From JAFAGX01 sp035623335 (GTDB lineage: Bacteria; Acidobacteriota; Terriglobia; Terriglobales; Acidobacteriaceae), in the NCBI GenBank assembly GCA_035623335.1, contig DASPTQ010000282.1, positions 1-53,708 on the forward strand: DNA of 53,708 nt, read 5' to 3'. The translations under genes were made by a program, and so were the position numbers. Positions within the stretch are counted from its first letter, which is position 1, and each line of letters opens with the position of its first letter. Positions 8,345-17,284 of the stretch are shown one piece after another. The notes beneath the pieces are model-generated. The model was given only the letters and a program-made list of their open reading frames with translations, made no database searches and had not been told where the DNA came from.

Positions 8345-10348
8345 ATGGGTAAGATTCACGTCCTTTCCGAACATGTTGCCAACAAGATCGCCGCCGGCGA
8401 AGTGGTGGATCGGCCCGCCTCGGTGGTCAAGGAGCTCCTGGAAAACTCGCTCGACGCCGGCGCCACGCGGATCAAGATCCAAGTCGAGGCCGGAGGCAAA
8501 AAGCTCATTCAGATCCGTGATAACGGCTGCGGTATGGTGCGCGATGACGCGCTGCTGGCCTTCGAGCGGCACGCTACTTCGAAGATCAACCGGGCCGAGG
8601 ATTTACTCAGCGTGGGGACGCTCGGATTTCGCGGCGAAGCCCTGCCCTCGATCGCCGCCGTCTCGCGTTTACGTCTGGAAACCTGCGCGCCCGAGGAGCC
8701 TTCCGGAACCGTCGTTGAGATCCATGGCGGCAAGATCCAGAAGGTTGAGGACGCCGGCCTGCCCATGGGAACGTCCTTCACCGTGCGCGATTTGTTTTTC
8801 AACACGCCGGCTCGCAGGAAATTCCTGAAATCGGAGTCCACGGAGCTTTCCCACATCGCCTCGCTGGTCACCCATTATGCTCTCGCTCATCCGGATAAGC
8901 ATTTCGAGCTGCATTCGGCCAGCCATGCGGTGTTGATTGCCTCGCCCGTTCCAGGCCACCAACAACGCATCTACCAGATCTTTGGCAAGGATGTTCTCGA
9001 GCAACTGCTGCCCGTGGCGGAGTCTCGACCGTGGAGGCCAATCGGCTGGGCCTCCGAGCCCCGCGAGCGATGGGATTGCCAAGCGGGACCCGGCACGGAC
9101 CTTGCCGTCCACAAAGAGGGTGATGAGCCTGAGCGAGCCGTAGCGTTCGGCGAATTCAGCGTACACGGCTTTGTCTCGAAACCCGAGATTCAAAAGCTCA
9201 ACCGGAATTCTATCTACGTGTTTGTGAATCGCCGGCTGATTCGGGATCGGGTCATTCAGCACGCTCTCACCGAGGCGTATCGCAACATCATGCCGCCCTC
9301 GGTCTACCCGGTCGTGCTGCTCTTCCTCGAGCTGCCGAATGGCGAGGTTGATGTCAATGTCCATCCCGCCAAGACCGAAGTTCGTTTTCGCCACCAGACG
9401 GCGATTCACGATCTGGTACGGGATTCGGTGCGGGCAGTTTTGATGAAAGCCCTGCCGGTGCCTGAATTCACCAGCGAAATGACGGCGCGCCCCACTACCA
9501 CTCCCTCCCTAGCCCTTGCAAGCTGGCCTTCGGTCTCCGCCGGGCACGCTCTTGACCCGGCGCCGGAGGCCGAAACCTTCGGCTTGCAGGCAACCGTGGC
9601 ACCGCCGGTCAACGAAAGATTGCAGTTTGGTAGCGGGATTCATCTGGTAACGAACGAGTTGGAATCGGCCGCTCCTACACCCCACGGGCTCAACCGCATG
9701 GTCCCCCAAGACGGCTGCACGCCACCGATCCCCGACGAGCCCCAGGCAGCCAGCCCGCTTCGTTCCTCGCTGTTCTCACTCAAGCCCCTGGGGCAAATCC
9801 GCGACTCGTTTATCCTCGCCGTGAATCAGGAAGGCCTTTGGATCATCGATCAGCACGTGGCCCACGAGCGCGTGCTGTTTGAGAGAGTGCTGAGGCAGCG
9901 GGCCAGCCAAACTGTCCTCAGCCAACGGCTGCTGATGCCATTGGTCTTCGAGCTCACCCCCGCGCAGCAGGCGGTGTTTGCTGAAATTTGTGAGGAATTG
10001 CAGCGCAATGGATTCGAGGCCGAAGCGTTTGGAGCGAGGAGCCTCGCGGTGAAAGTCGCACCCGCGGGCATCGAGGCCGCCGAGATCGAGGCCATGCTCG
10101 AGGAGCTGCTCGACCAGTTGTCGCGCGAAGAGCAGGCTCTGAACATGGAAAAGGTTGCCACGCGTATCGCCGCATCGATCGCCTGCCATGCTGCGATCAA
10201 AGTGAATATGCCTCTCGCACAAGACAAAATGGAGTGGTTGCTCGCGGAACTCGCCAAGACCGAGTGTCCTATGAGCTGCCCCCATGGCCGGCCCGTAGTC
10301 CTGCGATATTCTCTTAAGGATATTCAAAAGGCATTTAAGAGGATCTAA
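8345..10348 (+). CDS. mutL: DNA mismatch repair protein MutL
   Basis: ATPase that couples mismatch recognition by MutS to strand incision. The GHKL ATPase domain shows IAAGEVVDRPASVVKELLEN, DNGCGM, FERHATSKI and GTLGFRGEALPSI; transducer and a Pro/Ala-rich linker (about residues 370-480) follow. The C-terminal dimerisation domain has the endonuclease-type motifs: DQHVAHERVLFE from residue 502, ACHAAIK at 613-619 and CPHGRP from C645. This means strand incision by MutL itself, as in organisms lacking MutH. The first motif reads DQHV where the consensus is DQHA. The length of 667 residues is usual. It follows aspS by 57 bp, probably in one transcript. Confidence 0.96.
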   Translation: MGKIHVLSEHVANKIAAGEVVDRPASVVKELLENSLDAGATRIKIQVEAGGKKLIQIRDNGCGMVRDDALLAFERHATSKINRAEDLLSVGTLGFRGEALPSIAAVSRLRLETCAPEEPSGTVVEIHGGKIQKVEDAGLPMGTSFTVRDLFFNTPARRKFLKSESTELSHIASLVTHYALAHPDKHFELHSASHAVLIASPVPGHQQRIYQIFGKDVLEQLLPVAESRPWRPIGWASEPRERWDCQAGPGTDLAVHKEGDEPERAVAFGEFSVHGFVSKPEIQKLNRNSIYVFVNRRLIRDRVIQHALTEAYRNIMPPSVYPVVLLFLELPNGEVDVNVHPAKTEVRFRHQTAIHDLVRDSVRAVLMKALPVPEFTSEMTARPTTTPSLALASWPSVSAGHALDPAPEAETFGLQATVAPPVNERLQFGSGIHLVTNELESAAPTPHGLNRMVPQDGCTPPIPDEPQAASPLRSSLFSLKPLGQIRDSFILAVNQEGLWIIDQHVAHERVLFERVLRQRASQTVLSQRLLMPLVFELTPAQQAVFAEICEELQRNGFEAEAFGARSLAVKVAPAGIEAAEIEAMLEELLDQLSREEQALNMEKVATRIAASIACHAAIKVNMPLAQDKMEWLLAELAKTECPMSCPHGRPVVLRYSLKDIQKAFKRI

Positions 10349-10408
10349 GAGCAGGCGGCCAGCCTGTGGTGGTCGTTGTAGTGCGGGATTTGCGAATCAG
10401 ATGCTTTC

Positions 10409-11287
10409 ATGACCGGACTTGAACTCAATCAGCTCCGCCAGGAGAAATGGCACCTCGACGGGCATCCTGTTCGCACGCTGGAAGAGGCCTGCCGGTTCCT
10501 CGAATCAGTCGGATTCTGCCTCATGTATCCTCGCAAACCCTCAATACTGGCGCCCACATTCATCGGTGCCTGGGCTGGCTCGGAGGAGGGCTTGCCGGCC
10601 TGGCAGCAGGCCTTTCGAGATCCTCGCGCCCAGGATGCCACCGAACTCATGGTTCGCCTGCTGCGGGATCGCGTGGCTTACGAAACCAATTTGTTTGACG
10701 AGAACAACGCGTTTCTTCTGGCGGCTTCGATCTTTCCCTACTTTTATGCTTTGGTCGGCGAGCGCAATCCCAAACAGGCACCCAAGCCGGGCCCGCGCTC
10801 GGAATACTCCCAACTAGCGTCCGACACTTACGAAATCATCCGCCGCGAAGGCCCTGTGTCGAAGCAAAAGCTGCTCGAGAAGCTGGGCGGCGGGCTTTCG
10901 GCAGCCGCGCTGGATAAGTCGTTGGCCGAACTCTGGTCCAAACTGCGGATCACGCGAGTGGACTACAAACCCGGGGAGGGCGCGTTCTGGGACGTGTTGT
11001 ATCGTTGGTCCGGAGATGCGGTACGCGAGGGCATCGGCCTCTCGGTCGCCGAAGCACTCTCGGCCCTGCTTTCGAAGTACCTGGACTGTGTTATCGCTGC
11101 GGATCAGCAGGAAATCGAATCCTTCTTCGGCAACTTTGTTCCCCGCTCGCGAGTGCGGGAAGCCATCAAGGCCCTGCTCGCCGCTCGCGAGTTGAGCTTC
11201 CTTCACGTCGGAGCGCGCTCCTTAATCCGGGTCACTCCCGCCAAGGCCGAGCCGCCCGTCTCCCAACCCCATGGCGTTCGGCGATGA
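10409..11287 (+). CDS. AlkZ-related winged-helix protein
   Basis: A 292-residue protein resembling the winged-helix AlkZ/YcaQ-related group, whose best-studied members are DNA glycosylases acting on alkylated or crosslinked DNA. N-terminal half has RTLEEACRFLESVGFCLMYP and an aromatic stretch DENNAFLLAASIFPYFYALVGER; winged-helix-like segments follow (TYEIIRREGPVSKQKLLEKLG and LAELWSKLRITRVDYKPGEGAFWDVLYRW). I cannot see the catalytic QxD/QxQ motif of AlkZ clearly, so glycosylase activity is unproven and transcriptional or structural roles remain possible. The location 60 bp behind mutL fits a DNA-repair context. Confidence 0.6.
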   Translation: MTGLELNQLRQEKWHLDGHPVRTLEEACRFLESVGFCLMYPRKPSILAPTFIGAWAGSEEGLPAWQQAFRDPRAQDATELMVRLLRDRVAYETNLFDENNAFLLAASIFPYFYALVGERNPKQAPKPGPRSEYSQLASDTYEIIRREGPVSKQKLLEKLGGGLSAAALDKSLAELWSKLRITRVDYKPGEGAFWDVLYRWSGDAVREGIGLSVAEALSALLSKYLDCVIAADQQEIESFFGNFVPRSRVREAIKALLAARELSFLHVGARSLIRVTPAKAEPPVSQPHGVRR

Positions 11288-11406
11288 GGTACGGCTTCCG
11301 GTACGCACACATTATCAACCTTGAGGCCTTGGCTTCAGCAAGACCACTCGGATCCAGTACTATGACCTGGCATTACTTTTTCGAGCTCTGGCCGTCCAAG
11401 ATCAGT

Positions 11407-13461
11407 ATGCGCAACCCAGCCCTTGCTTTCGCAACCCTGCTGTTGGCTGTGCTGGCGGCGGGGCAAAACCAGGCTCCACCATCCTCCGACCAACCGGCCA
11501 TGCCCTACACTCCGAGCCTCGATCTGAGGGCGATGGACAAATCCCTCGACCCCTGCGTCGATTTCTATCAGTACTCCTGCGGAGGCTGGCAAACCAACAA
11601 CCCCATTCCTCCCGACGAAACATCGTGGAGTGTTTATGCGAAGCTCTATCAGGATAACCTGGTTTTCTTGCGTGCCATTCTGGAGCAGGCGTCGGCCGGG
11701 ACCGAGCGCGACAGTGTCAACCAAAAGATTGGCGATTATTACGCGGCATGCATGGACGAGACTGCGGTCGAAAAGCTGGGATTGTCTGCCCTCCAGAGCG
11801 ATCTGGATGCCATTGCCGGCTTGCGGTCGGTGAAAGATATTACGCCGCTGCTCGCTCGGCTGCAGTTTGCCTACGGACAAACCATCCTGTTCTCGCAGGG
11901 ATCCACGCTCGATCCCGACGACTCCGAAAAGCAGATCGCTGAGCTCGACCAGGGTGGTCTGGGTCTGCCCGACAGGGACTATTACCTTAAGGAGGATGCG
12001 AAGTCCAAGGAGATTCGCGAACGCTACCAGCAACATGTCGAGAAGGTCTTTCGGCTTCTGGGCGAGAACCCGGAGACAGCGAGAAAAAGTGCGCAGACGG
12101 TCTTGCGCATGGAGACCGCGTTGGCCAAGGCGCAGCTTACTCGGGTGGAGCGCCGCGATCCTTATAAGCTGAAGCACAAGATGAAAATTGCGGATCTCAG
12201 CCAAGTCGCGCCTCGGGTGGATTGGCGGGCCTACTATAAACAGCTCGAATATCCGAGCTTTGAAATTGTCAATCTGGCTACGCCCGAGTACTTCCGGGCC
12301 CTGAATCACCAACTCGCCGGCGAAGCTCTGGCCAATTGGAAGACCTATCTGCGATTTCATGTGGTCGATTCCTACTCGCCCTATCTTTCTTCCGCGTTCG
12401 TGGGCGAGAATTTTGAGTTCTATCGTAAGTATCTGCGTGGCGCCAAAGAGCAACAACCCCGCTGGAAGCGTTGCGTGCAATACACGGACCGCGATCTGGG
12501 TGAGGCTCTCGGCCAGGTCTACGTCCAAAGGGTCTTCTCACCCGAGCTCAAGGCGAGCACTCTCGAGATGGTGCGCGGGATTGAAGATGCCATGGGAGAG
12601 CGCATTCGGGGGCTGGACTGGATGAGCCCGGAGACGAAGCAGCAGGCGCTCACCAAACTGGCCGGCATTCGCAACAAGATTGGATATCCCGACAAGTGGC
12701 GCGACTATAGCTCGGTTAGTATTCAGCGCTCCGACTTTGCCGGAAATGTCCGGCGCGCCAATCAATTTGAGCGCCGCCGCGACATCAATAAAGTTGGCAA
12801 GCCCGTGGACCATGGGGAATGGGAAGTGTCGCCGCCGACCGTCGATGCGTATTACGATCCGCAGATGAACGACATCAACTTTCCCGCGGGGGTGTTGCAG
12901 CCTCCGTTGTACGACGCCAAACTCGACGCCGCCCCCAACTATGGCGATACCGGTGGAACCGTCGGCCACGAGCTCACCCACGGGTTTGACGATGAGGGCA
13001 GCCAGTTTGACGCCCAAGGCAATCTGAGAAACTGGTGGACCAAAGAGGACCGCGCCAAGTTCGATGCCCGCACCCAGTGCGTGGAAGATCAGTACGCGCA
13101 ATACGTAGTCGTTGACGAGGTCCACATCAACAGCCAACTTACGCTGGGTGAAGACGTGGCCGATCTCGGTGGGGAGATTCTCGCCTACATTGCCTGGAAG
13201 GGGGCGACCGCGGATAAGCAGCTTACGCCGGTGGATGGGCTGACCCCCGAGCAGCGTTTCTTTGTGGGATTTGCGCAGTGGGCGTGTGCCAATGAACGAC
13301 CCGAGGAACTGCGGATGCGAGCGGTCACGGATGAGCATTCTCCCGCCAAGTACCGCATCAACGGGGTGGTCGTGAACATGCCGGAATTCTCCCAAGCCTT
13401 TTCCTGCCGATCCGGCCAGCCCATGGTGAACCCGCCCGAGAAGATCTGCCGAGTGTGGTGA
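11407..13461 (+). CDS. Secreted M13-family zinc metallopeptidase (neprilysin/PepO-like)
   Basis: Zinc endopeptidase cleaving oligopeptides outside the cytoplasm. ATG 11407 starts a signal peptide (MRNPALAFATLLLAVLAAGQ). The mature N-terminus has the M13 signature DPCVDFYQYSCGGW. The zinc site is HELTH at residues 521-525 with a third ligand in GEDVADLGG (E582, partner D586); the family consensus there is GENxAD, so D replaces N. Other family landmarks are NDINFPAGVLQPPLYD before the zinc site and the terminal CRVW. Length 685 fits. An in-frame ATG at 11362 would extend the signal peptide. Confidence 0.93.
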   Translation: MRNPALAFATLLLAVLAAGQNQAPPSSDQPAMPYTPSLDLRAMDKSLDPCVDFYQYSCGGWQTNNPIPPDETSWSVYAKLYQDNLVFLRAILEQASAGTERDSVNQKIGDYYAACMDETAVEKLGLSALQSDLDAIAGLRSVKDITPLLARLQFAYGQTILFSQGSTLDPDDSEKQIAELDQGGLGLPDRDYYLKEDAKSKEIRERYQQHVEKVFRLLGENPETARKSAQTVLRMETALAKAQLTRVERRDPYKLKHKMKIADLSQVAPRVDWRAYYKQLEYPSFEIVNLATPEYFRALNHQLAGEALANWKTYLRFHVVDSYSPYLSSAFVGENFEFYRKYLRGAKEQQPRWKRCVQYTDRDLGEALGQVYVQRVFSPELKASTLEMVRGIEDAMGERIRGLDWMSPETKQQALTKLAGIRNKIGYPDKWRDYSSVSIQRSDFAGNVRRANQFERRRDINKVGKPVDHGEWEVSPPTVDAYYDPQMNDINFPAGVLQPPLYDAKLDAAPNYGDTGGTVGHELTHGFDDEGSQFDAQGNLRNWWTKEDRAKFDARTQCVEDQYAQYVVVDEVHINSQLTLGEDVADLGGEILAYIAWKGATADKQLTPVDGLTPEQRFFVGFAQWACANERPEELRMRAVTDEHSPAKYRINGVVVNMPEFSQAFSCRSGQPMVNPPEKICRVW

Positions 13462-13483
13462 ACATCATGCGGCTGGAGAGTAC

Positions 13484-13516
13484 GACCAGGACGGGCCGCA
13501 AGGGCCCGCCCCGGTC
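13484..13516. terminator. Two-tier hairpin between convergent genes, possible terminator
   Basis: GACC (13484-13487) pairs with GGTC (13513-13516), and CGGGCC (13492-13497) pairs with GGCCCG (13503-13508) around a 5-nt loop, leaving a symmetric 4x4 internal loop. It lies between the stop codons of two convergent genes, where a bidirectional terminator is expected. It has no U-tract, so intrinsic termination may be weak. Confidence 0.4.
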
Positions 13517-13541
13517 GGCAGATGTGGCTGTGCGGACAGCT

Positions 13542-14471
13542 CTATTGCTCGACGGGCTCCCGTGATTGGAGCACAAAGGCGACATTGCGTTCCTGGTTCA
13601 GGCGTACGGTTTGGTCGAGATCGAGCTGATCCAGGGCAAGCAGTGTCTCCTCTCCGTTGGTGGACACACAGTGGATCTGTCCACCTTGGATCCAATACTG
13701 TTGGGCCAGAAAAGCGGTACCTTCCTTCAGGGCAATCAGTGTCAACTTCGATGGTGCGGACTGCGTGAGCTGCCCTGCCGGCTCGTTCATCTGTCCATAG
13801 GTGGCCGGACGCAGGGTCAGCGTCGAATCAGCCGCAGGGGATCCGTTCCACGAGGCTGCACCGTAGCCGTAAGAGCGATAAGCGCTGGGCGTCGCCCACG
13901 GCGGCATCGGAACCGAACTCCGCGCCGCCGGATAGGGAACCTCGAGGTCTTCCATCAGGCGCAACGCGATTCGCGATTCGCCTTTGAGTGCCGGGTAAGG
14001 GCCGCGCGCGGGCAGAGTAATAACCTTGATGGGCCAAAGAACGGGAATCATCCATTCGATGGCGTCACGCTTTGGATGGCCTCCGCCGTGAATGTCGCCC
14101 TGCTTGTCGACCTTCTCGTGAGGAGCGGAGATGACTTTTGTGGCGAGGGGCAGGATTTGTGCTCCCGGCAGAACCAGGCGGTCGAACTCAATCTGGATCC
14201 ATCCCTTGCCAACAAAATGACCGGGATCCTTGTAATCCTGGAGGTGGCCGCTAAGCATTGCGCCTCGGGGGAATACGGAATGTCCGAAGGAGCCGAGAGA
14301 TCCCAGATGACAAAGAACCGGATCGCCGACCGCTGCGGTTTTTGAAGAAAAGTTCGGTTCATCGATCGTGCAGTGCAGGAGTGTGCCAGCAGGGATTATC
14401 TCGTTAGCTTGTGCGAGCACGGTGGAAAGAACGCAAAGTGCGAGAATCAGAAGAGCAGAGTTCCGGCGCAT
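13542..14471 (-). CDS. Exported protein of unknown function
   Basis: Not recognised as a named family. The start is well defined: GGAGG lies 4 nt before ATG 14471 and a signal peptide follows (MRRNSALLILALCVLSTVLAQA). The mature N-terminal domain reads IPAGTLLHCTIDEPNFSSKTAAVGDPVLC and is followed by SVFPRGAMLSGHLQDYKDPGHF, the pattern of proteins that set barrel-like beta strands around an 'inducible cost' loop, as in several conjugation or envelope proteins with TrbI-like barrels; that likeness is weak. A Gly/Tyr/Pro-rich linker (about residues 200-240) separates a C-terminal domain rich in Gln and Leu. Two cysteines could form a disulfide. Confidence 0.6.
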   Translation of the reverse strand: MRRNSALLILALCVLSTVLAQANEIIPAGTLLHCTIDEPNFSSKTAAVGDPVLCHLGSLGSFGHSVFPRGAMLSGHLQDYKDPGHFVGKGWIQIEFDRLVLPGAQILPLATKVISAPHEKVDKQGDIHGGGHPKRDAIEWMIPVLWPIKVITLPARGPYPALKGESRIALRLMEDLEVPYPAARSSVPMPPWATPSAYRSYGYGAASWNGSPAADSTLTLRPATYGQMNEPAGQLTQSAPSKLTLIALKEGTAFLAQQYWIQGGQIHCVSTNGEETLLALDQLDLDQTVRLNQERNVAFVLQSREPVEQ

Positions 14472-14933
14472 TCGGCCTCCTCGTGTAAACAGCCGGAGCG
14501 CGCCCCATTGCCCTGTGATCGAGCAGAGCCGGACTATAGCACAAAGAATGGGGCAGCGCACCAGGATTCCGACCTTCAGCCAGTGGAGCGGTCGAAGCCG
14601 CTAGCACGCCGGCGGGGATATAACCCTTTCGGCTATTCTTTACCGCGGGCTGCGAAGCGGCTGCCTTAAGAACGGAAGTTGCTTAGCCCTAAGGACTTTG
14701 AAGCCTCAAAGGCAAAGGGCTGCGGCCATGGTTATTGGCTTCTGCGCTTTCGAAACGGCGCTCGAACTAACCCACTACGGTCGGAAGACTCTATCGGCCC
14801 GTTGGGTGTTGTGAGGCCTAGGCATCGAATCGGCCGTGGCACCCTCAATCTGTGCTTCGGACGAAGGCACGTTTGTTCGGGACAGGGGTTGAGGCGTCTC
14901 GACCTTCGCCCATGTGGGTTAAAATCTCTCCTT
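14472..14933. other. Divergent intergenic region
   Basis: Lies between the minus-strand exported protein and the plus-strand POTRA gene. It contains the GGAGG of the former at its left edge and the probable -10 of the latter at its right edge (14920-14925). An open frame covering 14679-14933 is continuous with the POTRA gene but its translation has no protein-like or exported character, so I treat it as non-coding. Confidence 0.45.
14920..14925 (+). promoter_or_regulatory. -10 element implying a leaderless POTRA mRNA
   Basis: TAAAAT ends 8 nt before the GTG start codon at 14934, which places the expected transcription start at or next to the start codon. No Shine-Dalgarno sequence is present. 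No clear -35 is seen at the usual distance. Confidence 0.4.
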
Positions 14934-16259
14934 GTGAAGTTCCCCAGACTCCCGGCTGTCGCTGCGGCTTATTGCTTGCTTTCCGTCGCGTTTGCAGAGA
15001 CGCCGAAGCCCAGCTCCAAGGACTTTCCGTCCTCCGAAGTCAAACTGAAGTCGGTTCAAGTAACCGGGACGACTCGCTACAAGACGGAGGACATCATTCG
15101 CGCCGCCAATTTGAAACTCGGCCAGTCATTACACGACGAGGATCTCAAGACTATGGTTCGGCTTCTCGGTGAGAGTGGCGCGTTTGCCGCCGTTTCCTAC
15201 ACCTCCCAATTCGAGCCGGACGGCGCCAAGGTGAAACTGAAGCTGCGCGATGCGGATAGAGTCTTCCCTGCTTATTTCGACAACGTGGTTTGGTTTACCG
15301 GCCGGGAGCTTGTTGAGAAGCTCCACGCCAGGGTGCCGCTTTTCGATGGGCAACTTCCCGGTATCGGCGGACTGGCGGGCGAGGTTTCCGAGGCGCTACA
15401 GGCTTTATTGATCGAGAAGAACGTCGCCGGCCAGGTCAACTACCTCCGCCCTTTCGACGAGGACAATCCGGTAGAGGCCTTTGTCTTCGCGGTCAGCGGA
15501 CCGACGATCACGATTCGCAATGTCGAGTTTTCCGGTGCCGGACAGGCTGAACTGCCAGCACTCAAGGCAGCCGCGAACAGCCTCCAAGGCGCGGAGTATC
15601 GACGCCCTGAGATTCGAGCCTTGGAGGATAAGGCTTTCCTACCGATCTATCGCGAGCATGGATACCTCAAGGCGGTTCTGGGCGACCCCGAACCGACGGT
15701 TGTCCAAAATGATGTGCACGACACCCTGGTCGACGTTCTGGTGCCAGTCCGACCCGGCCGCCAATATCGGCTGTCCGCGATCAAGATCTCGGGCAACACG
15801 GCCTTTCCGGATGCCACTCTCGAAGCCGCATTTCATCTTCGGGCCGGCGAGGTTGCGAATGTCCTAGAGCTCGAAAAAGACCTTGCAGCCGTCCACCAGC
15901 TCTACGGAACTCGTGGATATATGAGCCCCAGTATTAAGGGCGAGGCGCGAGCGGACGATTCGCGGTCCAGCCTCACCTACTATGTCTCCATCGCGGAAGG
16001 AGATGTTTACAAGATGGGCGAAGTGGTGATTCGAGGCGTTGACTCCGCAACTACGACGCGCCTCGCGAGCGACTGGACGCTGCGCAGTGGAGACACCTAC
16101 GACTCCAGCTACCCTGGGCGATTTGTCGAACAGGCCTACAAGCAACTTGGAGACTGGCATGCCAGCGTGCACGAGTCCCTTGATCCCGATAGCAAGACCG
16201 TGGACGTAACCGTTCGCTTCGAGCCACCGCGCGACGGTTCCGCCTTTGGACAACCCTAA
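14934..16259 (+). CDS. Periplasmic POTRA-repeat protein without a beta-barrel (BamA/TamA-like N-terminus)
   Basis: Exported protein of 441 residues. GTG 14934 gives a signal peptide (KFPRLPAVAAAYCLLSVAFA). I count about five POTRA-like modules by the beta-alpha-alpha-beta-beta pattern: from KLKSVQVTGTTRYKTEDIIR, then from FDNVVWFTGRELVEKLHARVP, ITIRNVEFSGAGQAELPAL, YRLSAIKISGNTAFPDATL and YKMGEVVIRGVDSATTTRLA. BamA and TamA carry such modules in front of a 16-strand barrel; here the reading frame stops right after the last module with no barrel. It may act as a soluble periplasmic chaperone or scaffold for outer-membrane protein insertion, or be truncated. A decayed small gene follows directly. 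Confidence 0.75.
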   Translation: MKFPRLPAVAAAYCLLSVAFAETPKPSSKDFPSSEVKLKSVQVTGTTRYKTEDIIRAANLKLGQSLHDEDLKTMVRLLGESGAFAAVSYTSQFEPDGAKVKLKLRDADRVFPAYFDNVVWFTGRELVEKLHARVPLFDGQLPGIGGLAGEVSEALQALLIEKNVAGQVNYLRPFDEDNPVEAFVFAVSGPTITIRNVEFSGAGQAELPALKAAANSLQGAEYRRPEIRALEDKAFLPIYREHGYLKAVLGDPEPTVVQNDVHDTLVDVLVPVRPGRQYRLSAIKISGNTAFPDATLEAAFHLRAGEVANVLELEKDLAAVHQLYGTRGYMSPSIKGEARADDSRSSLTYYVSIAEGDVYKMGEVVIRGVDSATTTRLASDWTLRSGDTYDSSYPGRFVEQAYKQLGDWHASVHESLDPDSKTVDVTVRFEPPRDGSAFGQP

Positions 16260-16273
16260 GACTGACTTCTACC

Positions 16274-16440
16274 ATGAAAATAGTACCCGCCGGTGCAACC
16301 ATCGAGGAGCTTGAGAAGAAGTGAGCGGATTGCGAAGAGAACAGAAAGCAGGACGCTGAAACTAGGCTACCAAGCTGAAGGAAGAAGTGCCCTACCGGGA
16401 ATGGAGCGCCGCCCTTAGGACTGGCAAATGGCGTTCCTAG
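16274..16440 (+). pseudogene. Decayed small gene (in-frame stop plus frameshift)
   Basis: ATG 16274 opens MKIVPAGATIEELEKK and hits TGA at 16322-16324. The same frame continues in protein-like, charged sequence (ADCEENRKQDAET), and near 16366 the sense moves to another frame, ATKLKEEVPYREWSAAL then RTGKWRS ending at TAG 16438-16440. Joined, the pieces make a coherent, mostly helical peptide of about 55 residues. This suggests a once-functional small cytoplasmic protein broken by two changes. No family is recognised. Sequencing error is the alternative for the frameshift. Confidence 0.5.
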
Positions 16441-16484
16441 CGCCATCGCGCGGTGCTGAGGTGTAAAGGGGGATTCAACCCACG

Positions 16485-16757
16485 TTAGCCGAACATTCTC
16501 GCAAACAAGAGCGCGAAGATCGCCCACACCCCAACGGCGGTAACACCTTCTGAAGGCGAGGGCTGCATGCCGGCCAAGATACAAGCGATCACAACTCCTA
16601 CCGCAAAGATCGCTCCAACACCCCGGGAAAGAGTACGGTTGACAAACTCGCCGCAATGCTTGCATTTCGTAGCGTCAGCGAGTATTTCTTCAGCGCAAAA
16701 CGAACATTTTCGCGGGTCCACACCGGTCAAGGCCGTGGCAGCGACACTGGATGACAT
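16485..16757 (-). CDS. Small zinc-ribbon membrane protein
   Basis: A 90-residue protein with an N-terminal zinc ribbon of the CxxC-x(n)-CxxC type (KCSFCAEEILADATKCKHCGEFV), then two hydrophobic helices (VGAIFAVGVVIACILAGM and VTAVGVWAIFALLFARMF). ATG 16757 has GGAGAG 7 nt upstream and is preferred over an upstream in-frame start at 16832. Ribbon plus membrane anchor is a common arrangement in small proteins of unknown function; it probably binds zinc, and nothing more can be said. Confidence 0.75.
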   Translation of the reverse strand: MSSSVAATALTGVDPRKCSFCAEEILADATKCKHCGEFVNRTLSRGVGAIFAVGVVIACILAGMQPSPSEGVTAVGVWAIFALLFARMFG

Positions 16758-16936
16758 GGTTTCTCTCCTTCGGTGGTCGTTCCCGATACTGTAGAACTTG
16801 GAGTGATTGGAGAGAACGTGACTTAGGTCCACTGCCCAGCGAACTGTCGTAACATCAACCGTGCGCCCAAAAACCGCGCGCGGCGCTACGACCTAGCAGC
16901 GTTTCGCCAGTTCACGCCTGTGCGATGGAAGATCAA

Positions 16937-17206
16937 TCAAGGCCGGGGCTTCTCAGCTACCGATGGCTGGAGCAAACGCAGTCCTCGAGCAGGACATACA
17001 TCCGGAAACTCAATGTAGTCGGACGATTTTCCATCCTTAGGTTGGAAACGTTGCAGCCAATCCACTAGTTGGGAAACCGAAGCCGGAAATGGGTTCTCGC
17101 CATCTCCATGCAACCAGTGCAACCGCCATGCTTCATGGTCAGGGCGCGATCGGTCACCTAACGGAATCTCGGCCGCAAAGCTCTCAGCCTCTTGAAGAAT
17201 CGGCAA
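16937..17206 (-). CDS. Small hypothetical protein or gene remnant
   Basis: An 89-residue frame from TTG 17206 with protein-like composition (ILQEAESFAAEIPLG, EAWRLHWLHGDGENPF, VSQLVDWLQRFQPKDGKSS). No ribosome site or other start codon is seen, and the frame is open for only 17 more codons upstream, so it may be the tail of a lost gene. Function unknown. Confidence 0.35.
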   Translation of the reverse strand: MPILQEAESFAAEIPLGDRSRPDHEAWRLHWLHGDGENPFPASVSQLVDWLQRFQPKDGKSSDYIEFPDVCPARGLRLLQPSVAEKPRP

Positions 17207-17284
17207 CGGCGTTCCGTAGCGCGGAGAACCACACAGGGCAGTCGCAGGCGAGACAAATTCAGGACCGTTCGTCGCCGACTCCGC

